Of a stretch of DNA of 64,000 nucleotides, positions 7,907-18,631 are shown piece by piece. Numbering within the stretch: the stretch's first letter is position 1; each line of letters begins with the position of its first letter. Both the position numbers and the translations under genes were made by a program. Source of the stretch: Variovorax sp. OK212 (GTDB lineage Bacteria > Pseudomonadota > Gammaproteobacteria > Burkholderiales > Burkholderiaceae_C); contig NZ_FOLP01000001.1 of assembly GCF_900112425.1 (NCBI RefSeq), positions 906,082 through 970,081 of the forward strand, written 5' to 3'. The notes beneath the pieces were generated by a model. It saw only the letters and a program-made list of their open reading frames with translations, did not search any database and had not been told where the DNA came from.

Positions 7907-10900
7907 CAATGGCCTCCCTGTTCCGCGGCCGTGCCCGCAATGACGTTCTGCTCGGGCCTTGCCTTGCGCCGCCCCGCCAGCCAGCCGCGGATCAGCGCGA
8001 AGAACAGCGGCACGAAGAAGATGCCCAGGGCCGTGCCCACCACCATGCCGCCCAGCACCGCGGTGCCGATCGACTGGCGGCCACCCGCGCCCGCGCCGGT
8101 GCCGATGGCCAGCGGCAGCACGCCGAAGCCGAAGGCCAGCGAGGTCATGAGAATCGGGCGCAGCCGCAGGCGCACCGCCTGCAGCGTGGCCTCGATCACG
8201 CCCTTGCCCTGCTCCTGCAGCTGCTTGGCGAACTCCACGATCAGGATCGCGTTCTTCGACGACAGCCCCACCGTGGTCAGCAGGCCGACCTGGAAGTACA
8301 CGTCGTTGCTCAGCCCCCGGAAGCTCGTGAACAGCAGCGCCCCCACGATGCCCAGCGGCACCACCAGGATCACCGAGAACGGCACCGACCAGCTCTCGTA
8401 CAGCGCGGCCAGGCAGAGGAACACGAACAGGATCGAGATGGCATAGAGCATCGGCGCCTGCGCGCCCGACAGCCGCTCCTGGTAGGAGGCCCCGGTCCAT
8501 TCGTAGCCGATGCCGGGCGGCATCTGCTTCATCACCTCGTCCACGGCGGCCATGGCGTCGCCCGAGCTCACGCCCGGCGCCGCGTCGCCCACGAACTCGT
8601 AGCTGGGGCTGCCGTTGTAGCGCTGCAGCTGCGGCGAGCCGTAGCTCCAGCGCGAACCCGAGAACGCCGGGAACGGCACCATCTGGCCCAGGCTGTTGCG
8701 CACGCTCCAGCGGTCGATGTCGGCGGGCAGCATGCGGAAGTCGGTGTCGCCCTGCATGTACACGCGCTTCACGCGGCCCTTGTCGAGAAAGTCGTTGATG
8801 TAGGTGCCGCCCATGGCGCTGGACAGCGTGCTGTCGATGTCCGACGTGGCCAGGCTCAGCGCGCCGGCGCGCGCGTCGTCGATGTCCACCGCGAACTCGG
8901 GCGTGTCGTCCAGGTTGTTGCTGCGCACGTTGCGCACTTCGGGCCGCTGGCCCAGCAGGTCGATGGCCTGGTCGCGCGCCTTCACCAGCGCGTCGTGGCC
9001 CAGCCCGTTGATGTCCTTCAGGTGGAAGTTGAAGCCCGCGTTGGCGCCCAGCCCGCGCACCGCCGGCGGCAGCAGCACGAACACGCGCGCGTCTCGGATC
9101 GACGACAGGTCCTTGTTGGCGCGCCGCGAAAGCTCGGCGGCCGACTGGCCGGTGCCCGTGCGCTCGGCCCAGTCCTTGAGCTTGACGAAGGCGCGCGCCG
9201 AGCTCTGGTCGCCGTTCTGCCCGGTGATCACGTTCACGCTCAGCACCTCGGGCTGCTTGCCGAAGTACTGCTGCACCTGCTCGACCACCGGCTGCAGCCG
9301 CGCGTTGGACGCGCCCGGCGGCAAGGTCACCTGCACCTGCAGGAAGGCCTGGTCTTCGTCGGGCAGGAAGGAGGTGGGCAGGCGCATGAACAGCAGCGCC
9401 ATCACGCCCGCGATCAGCAGGTACACCACGATGCTGCGCTTGCCGCGCCGCACGATGCCGCCCACGATGCCTTCGTAGCGGTCGGCGCTTTTGTCGAAGC
9501 CGCGGTTGAAGGCCGCGAAGAAGCGGTCGACCCGCCCCAGCAGGCCGCGGCGCGGCACCGCGCGTTCGCCCTTGTGCACCGGCTTCAGCAGCGTGGCGCA
9601 CAGCGCCGGCGTGAGCGTGAGCGCCACGAACACCGACAGCGCCATGGCCGAGACGATGGTGATCGAGAACTGCCGGTAGATCACGCCGGTCGAGCCGCCG
9701 AAGAAGGCCATGGGAATGAACACCGCCGACAGCACCAGCGCAATGCCGACGAGCGCGGGCGTGATCTCGGCCATCGACTTGCGCGTGGCCTCCTTGGGCG
9801 AGAGGCCCTCTTCGTGCATCACGCGCTCGACGTTCTCCACCACCACGATGGCGTCGTCCACCAGCAGGCCGATGGCCAGCACCATGCCGAACATGGTGAG
9901 CGTGTTGATCGAATAGCCGGCCAGCGACAGCACGCCGAAGGTGCCCAGCAGCACCACCGGCACCGCAATGGCCGGAATGAGCGTGGCGCGCATGTTCTGC
10001 AGGAACACGTACATCACCAGCACCACCAGCAGCATGGCCTCCAGCAGCGCCTTGACCACCTCGTCGATGGACGCGCTCACGAACGGCGTGGTGTCGTAGC
10101 TCACGAAGGTCTGCAGCTGGTTGGGAAAGAGCGGCTGCAGCTCGGCCACCTTGGCCTTCACCGCCTCGGCCACCTGCACCGCGTTGGCGCCGTCGGCCAG
10201 CACCACGCCCAGGCCGGCGCCGGGACGCCCGCTCAGTTGCGAGCGCACCGTGAGGTTCTCGGCGCCGAGTTCCACGCGTGCCACGTCTCGCAAGCGCACC
10301 ACGGCGCCGTCGGGCGTCACGCGCAGCACCACGTTCTCGAACTGCTCCGCGGTCGTCAGCTTGCTGCGCGCGGTGATGGTGGCGGTGAGCTGCTGCTGCG
10401 CGTTGGCCGGCAGCGCGCCCAGCTGGCCGGCCGAGACCTGCGCGTTCTGCGCGGTGATGGCGGCGTTCACGTCGGAGGGCATCAGCGCGTACTTGCGCAG
10501 CTTGTCGGGGTCGAGCCACAGGCGCATGGCGTAGCCGGTGCCCAGCGTCTGCACCTCGCCCACGCCGTCGATGCGGCTGATCACGTCCACCAGGTTGCTG
10601 GAGATGTAGTCGCCCACGTCCACCGCCGAGGCGCTGCCGTCGCCGGAGTACATCGACACGATCATCAAAAAGTCGTTGCCGCCCTTGGTCACGGTGACAC
10701 CGCGGCTTTGCACCTGCTGCGGCAGGCGCGACATGGCCTGCTGCAGCTTGTTCTGCACCTGCATCTGCGCCACGTCGATGCTGGTGCCCGCGTTGAAGGT
10801 GAGCGACAGCCGCGCCACGCCCGACGAGTTGCTGGTCGACTGCATGTAAAGCAGGTTGTCCAGCCCCTTGAGCTGCTGCTCGATGACCTGGGTGACCGAG

Positions 10901-11076
10901 TCTTCCACCGTCTTGGCTGAGGCGCCGGTGTAGGTGGCGTTGATGGACACACGCGGCGGCGCGATGTCGGGGTACTGCTCCAGCGGCAGCGTGCGGATGG
11001 CCATCAGGCCCGCGAGCATGACGACGATGGAGAGCACCCACGCGAAGATGGGTCGGTCGATGAAGAACTGCGCCAT
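7906..11076 (-). CDS. RND multidrug efflux pump, HAE1 family (AcrB/MexB type)
   Basis: 1056 residues, the normal length for AcrB/MexB. The N-terminus MAQFFIDRPIFAWVLSI is diagnostic. The proton-relay pair is D407-D408 in GLLVDDAIVVVENVER, at the same numbers as in AcrB. The late motif VGLSSKNAILIVEFAK is also intact. Twelve membrane helices and two large periplasmic loops are expected; the trimer exchanges protons for drug export. It follows the adaptor gene by 9 bases and overlaps the channel gene by 1 base, so the three form one operon. Substrates cannot be told from sequence. Confidence 0.96.
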   Translation of the reverse strand: MAQFFIDRPIFAWVLSIVVMLAGLMAIRTLPLEQYPDIAPPRVSINATYTGASAKTVEDSVTQVIEQQLKGLDNLLYMQSTSNSSGVARLSLTFNAGTSIDVAQMQVQNKLQQAMSRLPQQVQSRGVTVTKGGNDFLMIVSMYSGDGSASAVDVGDYISSNLVDVISRIDGVGEVQTLGTGYAMRLWLDPDKLRKYALMPSDVNAAITAQNAQVSAGQLGALPANAQQQLTATITARSKLTTAEQFENVVLRVTPDGAVVRLRDVARVELGAENLTVRSQLSGRPGAGLGVVLADGANAVQVAEAVKAKVAELQPLFPNQLQTFVSYDTTPFVSASIDEVVKALLEAMLLVVLVMYVFLQNMRATLIPAIAVPVVLLGTFGVLSLAGYSINTLTMFGMVLAIGLLVDDAIVVVENVERVMHEEGLSPKEATRKSMAEITPALVGIALVLSAVFIPMAFFGGSTGVIYRQFSITIVSAMALSVFVALTLTPALCATLLKPVHKGERAVPRRGLLGRVDRFFAAFNRGFDKSADRYEGIVGGIVRRGKRSIVVYLLIAGVMALLFMRLPTSFLPDEDQAFLQVQVTLPPGASNARLQPVVEQVQQYFGKQPEVLSVNVITGQNGDQSSARAFVKLKDWAERTGTGQSAAELSRRANKDLSSIRDARVFVLLPPAVRGLGANAGFNFHLKDINGLGHDALVKARDQAIDLLGQRPEVRNVRSNNLDDTPEFAVDIDDARAGALSLATSDIDSTLSSAMGGTYINDFLDKGRVKRVYMQGDTDFRMLPADIDRWSVRNSLGQMVPFPAFSGSRWSYGSPQLQRYNGSPSYEFVGDAAPGVSSGDAMAAVDEVMKQMPPGIGYEWTGASYQERLSGAQAPMLYAISILFVFLCLAALYESWSVPFSVILVVPLGIVGALLFTSFRGLSNDVYFQVGLLTTVGLSSKNAILIVEFAKQLQEQGKGVIEATLQAVRLRLRPILMTSLAFGFGVLPLAIGTGAGAGGRQSIGTAVLGGMVVGTALGIFFVPLFFALIRGWLAGRRKARPEQNVIAGTAAEQGGH

Positions 11077-11085
11077 GGCCGGACC

Positions 11086-12336
11086 TCAGCGCGCCACGGG
11101 GTCGGAGGCGGCGTCGGTGGGGTCGCGCTCGGCGCTGGCCACGGGGCCTGGCGCGGCGTTGACCGGCTTGGCGCCGAGGTCGACCACCTTCACCTTGTCG
11201 CCGACCTTCACGCGCTGCGAGCCCTCGGTCATCACGCGGTCGCCCGCGGCCACGCCGTCGAGCACCTCCCAGCGCGTACCCACCGCGCGGCCGACGCGAA
11301 TGGGGCGCCTGGCGACCTTGTTCTCGGCGTCGACCACCAGCGCCGAGGCGCTGCCGTCGGGCGCGCGCGTCACGGCCTGCTGCGGCACCAGCAGCGCGGT
11401 GGCGTTCACGCCTTCCTGCAGCACGGCGCGCACGTACATGCCGGGCATCAGCAGCTTGTCGGGGTTGGGCACCACGGCGCGCAACGTGACGCTGCCCGTG
11501 CCGGCATCGACCGTGACGCCGCTGAAGGTGAGGCGACCGGCATGCGGGTACTTGCTGCCGTCTTCCAGCACCAGCTGGATGCGGGCCTCGGCGTCGCTCG
11601 CGCGCTGCAGCCGGCCGCTGGCGAGTTCGCGCTTCAGGCGCAGCAGCTCGCTGCTCGACTGCGTGACGTGCACGTGAATGGGGTCGAGCTGCTGCACGGT
11701 GGTGAGCACCGCGGCCTGGTTGGCCGTGACGAGCGCGCCGGGCGTCACCGCCGAGAGCTCGGCCCAGCCGGTGATCGGCGAGGTGATGCGCGTGTAGCCC
11801 AGCTGGATGCGCGCGGTCTGCTCGGCCGCGCGTGCCACGCCCAGGTCGGCCTCGGCCTGCTGCTCGGCGGCCTGCGATTCGTCGAACACCTGGCGGCTGA
11901 TGGCGTCGATCTTCACCAGCTCGGCGTTGCGGCGCGCCACGGTGCGCGAGGTGGCCAGGGCCGACTGGGCCTTGCGCACGCTGGCCTGCGCGCTGGCGTG
12001 GGCCGCCTGCAGCGGGGCCGGGTCGAGCTGGTAGAGCACCTGGCCGGCCTTGACCTGCGAGCCTTCGGTGAAGAGCCGCTCCTTCAGGATGCCGCCGACC
12101 TGCGGACGGATCTCGGCGATGACGGGGGCGGCGGTGCGCCCGGGCAGCTCGGTGCTCAGCGCCAGCGTCTCGTGCTTCAGCGTGACGGTGCCGACTTCCT
12201 TTTCTGGTGCGGCGGCGGCCTTGGACGCACCGGACGACTCTGCGCTGGTGCGCGAGCAGCCGGCGAGCGTGACAAGGGCGCAAGCCGCGACGACGGTCGC
12301 GAGCAACGAGAAACGGGGGCTTGGGTGGACGGGCAT
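11086..12336 (-). CDS. RND efflux periplasmic adaptor lipoprotein (AcrA/MexA type)
   Basis: 416 residues from the ATG at 12336. A lipoprotein signal ends ALVTLAGC-S. The family order is intact: lipoyl half-motif (PGRTAAPVIAEIRPQVGGIL), helical hairpin (residues ~100-175), second lipoyl half (LGYTRITSPITGWAEL), beta-barrel, and a membrane-proximal C-terminal domain (RVKVGDKVKVVDLG). It links the pump to the outer-membrane channel. No regulator gene is adjacent. An upstream palindrome at 12433-12444 is a candidate control site. Confidence 0.94.
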   Translation of the reverse strand: MPVHPSPRFSLLATVVAACALVTLAGCSRTSAESSGASKAAAAPEKEVGTVTLKHETLALSTELPGRTAAPVIAEIRPQVGGILKERLFTEGSQVKAGQVLYQLDPAPLQAAHASAQASVRKAQSALATSRTVARRNAELVKIDAISRQVFDESQAAEQQAEADLGVARAAEQTARIQLGYTRITSPITGWAELSAVTPGALVTANQAAVLTTVQQLDPIHVHVTQSSSELLRLKRELASGRLQRASDAEARIQLVLEDGSKYPHAGRLTFSGVTVDAGTGSVTLRAVVPNPDKLLMPGMYVRAVLQEGVNATALLVPQQAVTRAPDGSASALVVDAENKVARRPIRVGRAVGTRWEVLDGVAAGDRVMTEGSQRVKVGDKVKVVDLGAKPVNAAPGPVASAERDPTDAASDPVAR

Positions 12337-12432
12337 GGCACTGGAGAAATGACGAAGGCCCCAAATGGAGCGAACAGGCGCTCCCGAGTTCAATGCGACG
12401 GGAGGGCGGGGGCGAGCTTTACAGAGAGGCCC

Positions 12433-12444
12433 CTGCAATTGCAG
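12433..12444. promoter_or_regulatory. 12-base perfect palindrome upstream of the efflux operon
   Basis: CTGCAATTGCAG is a perfect palindrome about 90 bases upstream of the adaptor start codon, in the 181-base gap after the rhomboid gene. Position and symmetry fit a repressor operator, but no cognate regulator is adjacent and a chance palindrome is possible. Confidence 0.3.
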
Positions 12445-12517
12445 TGCCACAGGGTGACGCGGCCGTGTGACAGCGCTTGCGCGCGAGGCCTTGCGGCCTT
12501 TGAAGGCCTGGGGTTTT

Positions 12518-13993
12518 TCAGGCGCGCTGCAGGGCGCGCGTGACCATGTCGTTGGGCGCGAGCCGCAGCAGGTGCGGCAGCAGGCCGATGGCCTTGTCGC
12601 GCTCGCCCGCGTGCAGCAGCCCGTTGGCGCACACCGAGAGCGTGTCGGCCAGCTCCGGGTGGTCGGGCGCGGTCTTCAGCAGGATGGCGCACAGCCGGTC
12701 GGCGTCGTCGAACTGGCGGATGCGCGCGAAGCGGCGCGCCAGCCGCGCCATGTCGTCGGGCTTCAGCCGCGCGCCGGGCTTGGCCTGGTCGAGGTAGGTC
12801 TTGTAGCTGGCGTGCTGCAGCGCGAGCGTGTTCGGCTCGGTGGCGGGCAGGCGGAAGATGCGCCGCGCGGCCTGGTGGAAGTCTTCGCTCGCGGGCTGCA
12901 GCCGCGCGGTGTTGAACCAGGCGCGCAGCGTGTCGGTGTCGCCGGGGCGCAGCGCGGCGGCGGCGCGCCATTCGGCGCAGGCCTTGTCGAACTTCATTGC
13001 GGCGCCGTACTTCTGGGCCGCGGCCACGTGCGTGCCGAAGAGGTCGGGTTCGGCTGCCGCGGCCGCCGTGGCTTCGGGCGCCTGCACGCGGTGCAGCAGC
13101 AGGGCGCAGGCCATGAGCGCCGCACCGGTCAGCAGGCCGCCCAGGTGGGCCATGTACGCGATGCCCTGGCCGCCGAGCCAGTGCTGCATCAGCTCGTTGA
13201 CGATCCATGCCGGCAGCAGCAGCAGGGCCGGCGCCGTCACGTAGTTGAAATAGAAGAACAGCTGGTAGAAGAAGCGGATGCGCTTGAGCCGGTACATCAC
13301 CGCGTACATGCCCATCAGCGCCGAGATGGCGCCCGAGGCGCCCAGCCCGTAGCTGCCCTTGCCCGCATAGGCCCAGCCGGCCAGCGCCGAGGCGCCGACG
13401 GCGCCCAGCAGGTAGAAGCCCAGGTAGGTGCCGCGGCCCAGCGCGAGTTCGACCGAGAAGCCGAACAGGAACAGGAACAGCATGTTGCCCAGCAGGTGGC
13501 CGGTGCTTCCGTGCAGGAAGGCGGCGGTCAGCCAGGTCCAGGGCTTGGACTCGGCGTCCTTGCCGTAGTCCTGCGCCCAGCGCTCGGTGAAGGGCGCGGG
13601 CAGCATCGCCTCGTACTGCTGGCGGTCACGCTTCCATTCGCCGTACTGCGGGTTCGCGGGCGTGATGACCTGGTCGGCCTGCAGCTTCGCGAGGAACTTC
13701 TTGTCGTTCTGCAGGCCCTCGAGCAGCTGCGGGTAGGCCTCTTCGTGCCGCAGCATGCGCCGCGCGACCTTGCCGCGCTTGGGGTCCGACTTTTCGAGCC
13801 AGTCCACGAAGGGCGGCAGTTCCAGCTCGGGCAGCACGCTGCCCACGTAGTAGACGGCCGCGCGCTCGCGGCCGTTTTCCTCGCTGCGCTGGGGCCCCCA
13901 GAACACGATCATGTTCAGGAGGATCAGCAGCACCGTCATCCACGGCGGGTTGCGCCAGCTCGGTCGGTTCTCGAGCGGGATGGCGTAGAACAC
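12518..13993 (-). CDS. rhomboid family intramembrane serine protease with C-terminal helical extension
   Basis: 491 residues, much longer than the ~200-280 residues of a minimal rhomboid. Catalytic Ser220 is in GLGASGAISALMG and catalytic His283 in YMAHLGGLLTG; the HGSTGHLLGNMLFLF segment (161-175) supplies the oxyanion-site residues. Between the first helix (~19-33) and the core lies a ~110-residue soluble insertion with charged helices. Residues ~320-491 are a soluble TPR-like region (FDKACAEWRAAAALRPGD). The protease cleaves membrane proteins within the bilayer; the extensions probably choose partners. It starts 18 bases after the argH stop on the same strand. Confidence 0.9.
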   Translation of the reverse strand: MFYAIPLENRPSWRNPPWMTVLLILLNMIVFWGPQRSEENGRERAAVYYVGSVLPELELPPFVDWLEKSDPKRGKVARRMLRHEEAYPQLLEGLQNDKKFLAKLQADQVITPANPQYGEWKRDRQQYEAMLPAPFTERWAQDYGKDAESKPWTWLTAAFLHGSTGHLLGNMLFLFLFGFSVELALGRGTYLGFYLLGAVGASALAGWAYAGKGSYGLGASGAISALMGMYAVMYRLKRIRFFYQLFFYFNYVTAPALLLLPAWIVNELMQHWLGGQGIAYMAHLGGLLTGAALMACALLLHRVQAPEATAAAAAEPDLFGTHVAAAQKYGAAMKFDKACAEWRAAAALRPGDTDTLRAWFNTARLQPASEDFHQAARRIFRLPATEPNTLALQHASYKTYLDQAKPGARLKPDDMARLARRFARIRQFDDADRLCAILLKTAPDHPELADTLSVCANGLLHAGERDKAIGLLPHLLRLAPNDMVTRALQRA

Positions 13994-14011
13994 GGCGCTG
14001 CTTCGCTTCGA

Positions 14012-15409
14012 TCAGCCGAGGCGCGCGCGGTGGCGGGCGACCTGGGCCTTCACTTGCGCAGGCGCGGTGCCGCCCAGGATGTTGCGCGCGTTCAGCGAGC
14101 CGCGCAGGCTCAGCACGTCGTACACGTCCTTCTCGATGTTCGGGTTGAACTGCTGCAGCACCGACAGCGGCAGCTCGGCCAGGTCGACCTTGTGCGAGGT
14201 GGCGGCCTTCACGGCGTGGGCCACGGTTTCGTGCGCGTCGCGAAAGGGCAGGCCCTTCTTCACCAGGTAGTCGGCCAGGTCGGTGGCGGTAGCGTAGCCG
14301 CGCAGGGCGGCGGCTTCCATCGCCTCGGGCTTCACGGTGATGCCGCCGATCATCTCGGCAAAGATGCGCAGGGTGTCCTTGAGCGTGTCGACGGTGTCGA
14401 ACAGCGGCTCCTTGTCTTCCTGGTTGTCCTTGTTGTACGCCAGCGGCTGGCCCTTCATGAGCGTGATGAGCGCCATCAGGTGGCCGACCACGCGGCCGGT
14501 CTTGCCGCGCGCCAGCTCGGGCACGTCGGGGTTCTTCTTCTGCGGCATGATCGACGAGCCGGTGGTGAAGCGGTCGGCGATGTTGATGAAGCTGAAGTTC
14601 TGGCTCATCCACAAAATGAGTTCTTCGCTCATGCGGCTGATATGCACCATGCACAGGCTGGCCGCGGCGGTGAACTCGATCGCGAAGTCGCGGTCGCTCA
14701 CGGCGTCCAGGCTGTTCTGGCACACGCCGTCCATCTGCAGGGTCTTGGCGACCAGCTCGCGGTCCAGCGGGTAGCTGGTGCCGGCCAGGGCGGCGGCGCC
14801 CAGCGGCAGGCGGTTCACGCGGCGGCGCACTTCGCCCATGCGCTCGGCGTCGCGGCTGAACATTTCCACGTAGGCCAGCATGTGGTGGCCGAAGCTCACG
14901 GGTTGCGCCACCTGCAGGTGGGTGAAGCCGGGCAGGATCACCTCGACGTTCTTCTCGGCGATGTCCACCAGCGCCTTCTGCAGTTCGACCAGCAGGTCGC
15001 CGATGAGGTCGATTTCGCCGCGCAGCCACAGGCGCACGTCGGTGGCGACCTGGTCGTTGCGGCTGCGCCCGGTGTGCAGGCGCTTGCCGGCGTCGCCGAC
15101 CAGCTGGGTCAGGCGGGCCTCGATGTTCAGGTGCACGTCTTCGAGGTCGAGCTTCCACTCGAAGGCGCCGGATTCGATTTCGGCGCGAATCTGCGCCATC
15201 CCGCGTTCGATCGCGGCGTGGTCCTGCACGCCGATGATGCCCTGCGCGGCCAGCATGCCGGCATGGGCCAGGGAGCCCTGGATGTCCGCCTGCCAGAGGC
15301 GCTTGTCGAAGAAGACGCTGGAGGTATAGCGCTTCACCAGGTCGCTCATAGGTTCGGAGAACAGGGCCGACCAGGCTTCGGATTTCTTGTCGAGTTGGTT
15401 TTGGGTCAT
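14012..15409 (-). CDS. argH: argininosuccinate lyase
   Basis: 465 residues, normal length. It cleaves argininosuccinate to arginine and fumarate, the last step of arginine synthesis, in the cytosol. The signature [12 protein letters not shown] (residues ~284-295) carries the catalytic Ser loop, GFTHLQ carries the His (about 164), and TGRSRNDQ the substrate-binding loop. It is divergent from the sensor kinase gene at 15448, with only 38 bases between start codons, so the promoters must overlap. Confidence 0.97.
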   Translation of the reverse strand: MTQNQLDKKSEAWSALFSEPMSDLVKRYTSSVFFDKRLWQADIQGSLAHAGMLAAQGIIGVQDHAAIERGMAQIRAEIESGAFEWKLDLEDVHLNIEARLTQLVGDAGKRLHTGRSRNDQVATDVRLWLRGEIDLIGDLLVELQKALVDIAEKNVEVILPGFTHLQVAQPVSFGHHMLAYVEMFSRDAERMGEVRRRVNRLPLGAAALAGTSYPLDRELVAKTLQMDGVCQNSLDAVSDRDFAIEFTAAASLCMVHISRMSEELILWMSQNFSFINIADRFTTGSSIMPQKKNPDVPELARGKTGRVVGHLMALITLMKGQPLAYNKDNQEDKEPLFDTVDTLKDTLRIFAEMIGGITVKPEAMEAAALRGYATATDLADYLVKKGLPFRDAHETVAHAVKAATSHKVDLAELPLSVLQQFNPNIEKDVYDVLSLRGSLNARNILGGTAPAQVKAQVARHRARLG

Positions 15410-15447
15410 GGGAGCCGTCCAGGAGGCAATAATGGGTTGGTCACCCG

Positions 15448-16553
<1,106 letters not shown>

Positions 16554-16557
<4 letters not shown>

Positions 16558-17339
16558 CCCTCAAGACATTGATCGTCGACGACGAATCGCTCGCGCGCTC
16601 GCGCCTGCGCACCCTCCTGCGCGACTGCACCTCGCCCGCCGCCGAGGTGGTGGCCGAGGCCTCGCAGGGCGCCGAGGCGCTGCAGCAACTGGCCGCGATG
16701 CCGCTCGACCTGGTGCTGCTGGACGTGCACATGCCCGGGGTCGACGGCATCGAGGTGGCGCGCGCGCTGCGCAGCCGGGGCGACGCGCCGGCGGTGGTGT
16801 TCGTCACGGCGCACGCGAGCCATGCGGTGACGGCCTTCGACCTCGACGCGGTCGACTACCTCACCAAGCCCGTGCGCGCCGAGCGCCTGCAGCAGGCGCT
16901 GCAGAAGGCCGAGCGCTTCCTGAAGGAGCGCCGCGCGCTGCAGGCCGCGCCTGCGGCACCGGTGGCACCAGTGGCACCGGCACCACCCGCCGCGCCGGAA
17001 ACCGTGCTCATCCAGGACCGCGGCCGCTCCGAGCGCGTGCCGCTGTCGGAGGTGCTCTACCTCAAGTCGGAATACAAGTACCTCACCGTGCGCACCGCCA
17101 CGCGCAGCCACATCCTGGACGGCTCGCTCAACGAGTTCGAGGAGCGCTACCCGAACCGCTTTCTGCGCGTGCACCGCAATGCGCTGGTGGCGCGCGCGGC
17201 GATTCGCGCGCTGGAGAAATACGACGACGGCGAGGACGCCGAGGGCTGGGCCCTGCGCCTGGACGCCATTCCCGAACCCGTGGCCGTGTCGCGCCGCCAG
17301 CTCGCCGCCGTGCGCGAAGTGCTGAAGGAGACACGATGA
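16554..17339 (+). CDS. LytTR response regulator (AlgR-like)
   Basis: 261 residues. Receiver domain (1-120) with the acidic pair D9/D10, phospho-acceptor D57 in LVLLDVHMPGVDG, the switch Thr in VFVTAHAS and the Lys in YLTKPVR. An Ala/Pro linker (~130-150) leads to a LytTR DNA-binding domain (KSEYKYLTVRT, RFLRVHRNALVAR, VSRRQLAAV). It should bind direct repeats near target promoters when phosphorylated by the preceding kinase. Overlaps of 4 bases on both sides (16554-16557 and 17336-17339) make kinase, regulator and transporter one coupled unit. Confidence 0.93.
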
Positions 17340-18628
17340 CCGACGCCCCATCGACCCCCGCACCGGCCCCGGTGCCTTCGCCTTCTCCAGCGCCTTCCGC
17401 ACCCGCGCCGGAGGCCCCCGCCGCCGAGCCTCCGCAGGCGGCCGCGGCACAGCCCGCGCCCGAAGCACCGCCGGCAGCGCCGGCCCCGGACCCTTCCGAG
17501 CCCGCACGCGAACGCGAGCGCAAGCGCCTGCTGCTGCACATGCCGGTGGACGTGCGCAGCGCCTCGCTGGTCGTGCTCGCCGTGCTGGCCAGCGTGTTCG
17601 CGCTGCAGTGGGGGCAGGCGGTGTTCATTCCGCTGATGCTGAGCCTGCTGATGACCTATGCGCTGTCGCCGCTGGTCGAGCTGCTGCATCGCTGGCACCT
17701 GCCGCGCTGGATCGGCGCGGCGCTGATCCTCGTGGGCCTGTTCGGCGGCATCGGCTGGACCGGCTATTCGCTTTCGGGCAATGCCTCGCAGCTGCTCGAT
17801 TCACTGCCGGTCGCCGCGCAGAAGCTCGGGCTGGCGATGCGCCGCGACAAGGGTGCCAGCGCCACGCCGCTCGAGAGCGTGCAGGCCGCCGCCGCGCAGC
17901 TGGAGAAGGCCGCCGAGGAAAACTCCGCGCGTGTGGCTTCGCGCCGCGGCGTGGCCCGCGTGGTCATCGAACGGCCCAACTTCAACGTGCGCGACTACCT
18001 GCTGAGCGGCACCGTCGGGCTGCTGAGCGCCATGGGGCAGCTCACGCTGGTGGCCTTCCTCACGTACTTCGCGCTGTGCTCGGGCGACACCTTCCGCCGC
18101 AAGCTCATCAAGATCACCGGCTCGAGTCTGCAGAAGAAGAAGGTCACGGTGCACGTGCTGGACGACATCACGCGCAACATCGAGCGCTACCTGCTGGTGC
18201 AGATCCTGGTGAGCGCCGTGGTGGGCGTGGCGACCGGCCTGGCGTTCTGGGCGCTGGGCGTGGAGAACGCGGCGGTGTGGGGAATCATCGCGGCCGTGAC
18301 CAACCTCATTCCGTACATCGGCTCGGTGATCGTGCTGGCGGCCGCGGGGCTGGTGGCCTTCCTGCAGTTCAACAGCCTGCAGATGGGCATCGTGGTGGGC
18401 GGCGTGTCGCTGGCCATCCACACGATCATCGGCAACCTGCTGATGCCCTGGCTCACCAGCCGCACCAGCCGCATGAACCCGGTGGCGGTGTTCGTGGGCG
18501 TGATCTTCTGGGGCTGGCTCTGGGGCATCTGGGGGCTGTTGCTGGGCATTCCGATCACGATGGTGATCAAGGCGATCTGCGACCGGGTGGAAGACCTGCA
18601 GCCGATCGGGGAGCTGCTGGGCGAGTAG
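17336..18628 (+). CDS. AI-2E family (PerM/TqsA-type) membrane transporter
   Basis: 430 residues. The first ~60 residues are a Pro/Ala-rich cytoplasmic tail. The rest has the seven- to eight-helix AI-2E layout: ALQWGQAVFIPLMLSLLMTY early, then VVGVATGLAFWALGVENAAV and NLIPYIGSVIVLAAAG, and the conserved IHTIIGNLLMPWLTSRTSRM. Family members export signals or solutes or act as antiporters; the substrate here is unknown. Coupling to the response regulator gene suggests joint expression. It ends 3 bases from the convergent TetR gene. Confidence 0.9.
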   Translation: MTDAPSTPAPAPVPSPSPAPSAPAPEAPAAEPPQAAAAQPAPEAPPAAPAPDPSEPARERERKRLLLHMPVDVRSASLVVLAVLASVFALQWGQAVFIPLMLSLLMTYALSPLVELLHRWHLPRWIGAALILVGLFGGIGWTGYSLSGNASQLLDSLPVAAQKLGLAMRRDKGASATPLESVQAAAAQLEKAAEENSARVASRRGVARVVIERPNFNVRDYLLSGTVGLLSAMGQLTLVAFLTYFALCSGDTFRRKLIKITGSSLQKKKVTVHVLDDITRNIERYLLVQILVSAVVGVATGLAFWALGVENAAVWGIIAAVTNLIPYIGSVIVLAAAGLVAFLQFNSLQMGIVVGGVSLAIHTIIGNLLMPWLTSRTSRMNPVAVFVGVIFWGWLWGIWGLLLGIPITMVIKAICDRVEDLQPIGELLGE

Positions 18629-18631
18629 GTT

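Noticed and set aside
7858-10920. Plus-strand open frame of 1020 codons opposite the efflux pump gene
   Set aside because: His/Gln/Arg-rich shadow, no recognisable fold.
6461-12364. A single open frame of 1967 codons on the minus strand spanning the whole efflux operon
   Set aside because: Only its first-gene part (to 7906) is the channel gene; the rest runs out of frame through the pump and adaptor. High GC makes stop codons rare, and the real genes have clear starts and motifs.
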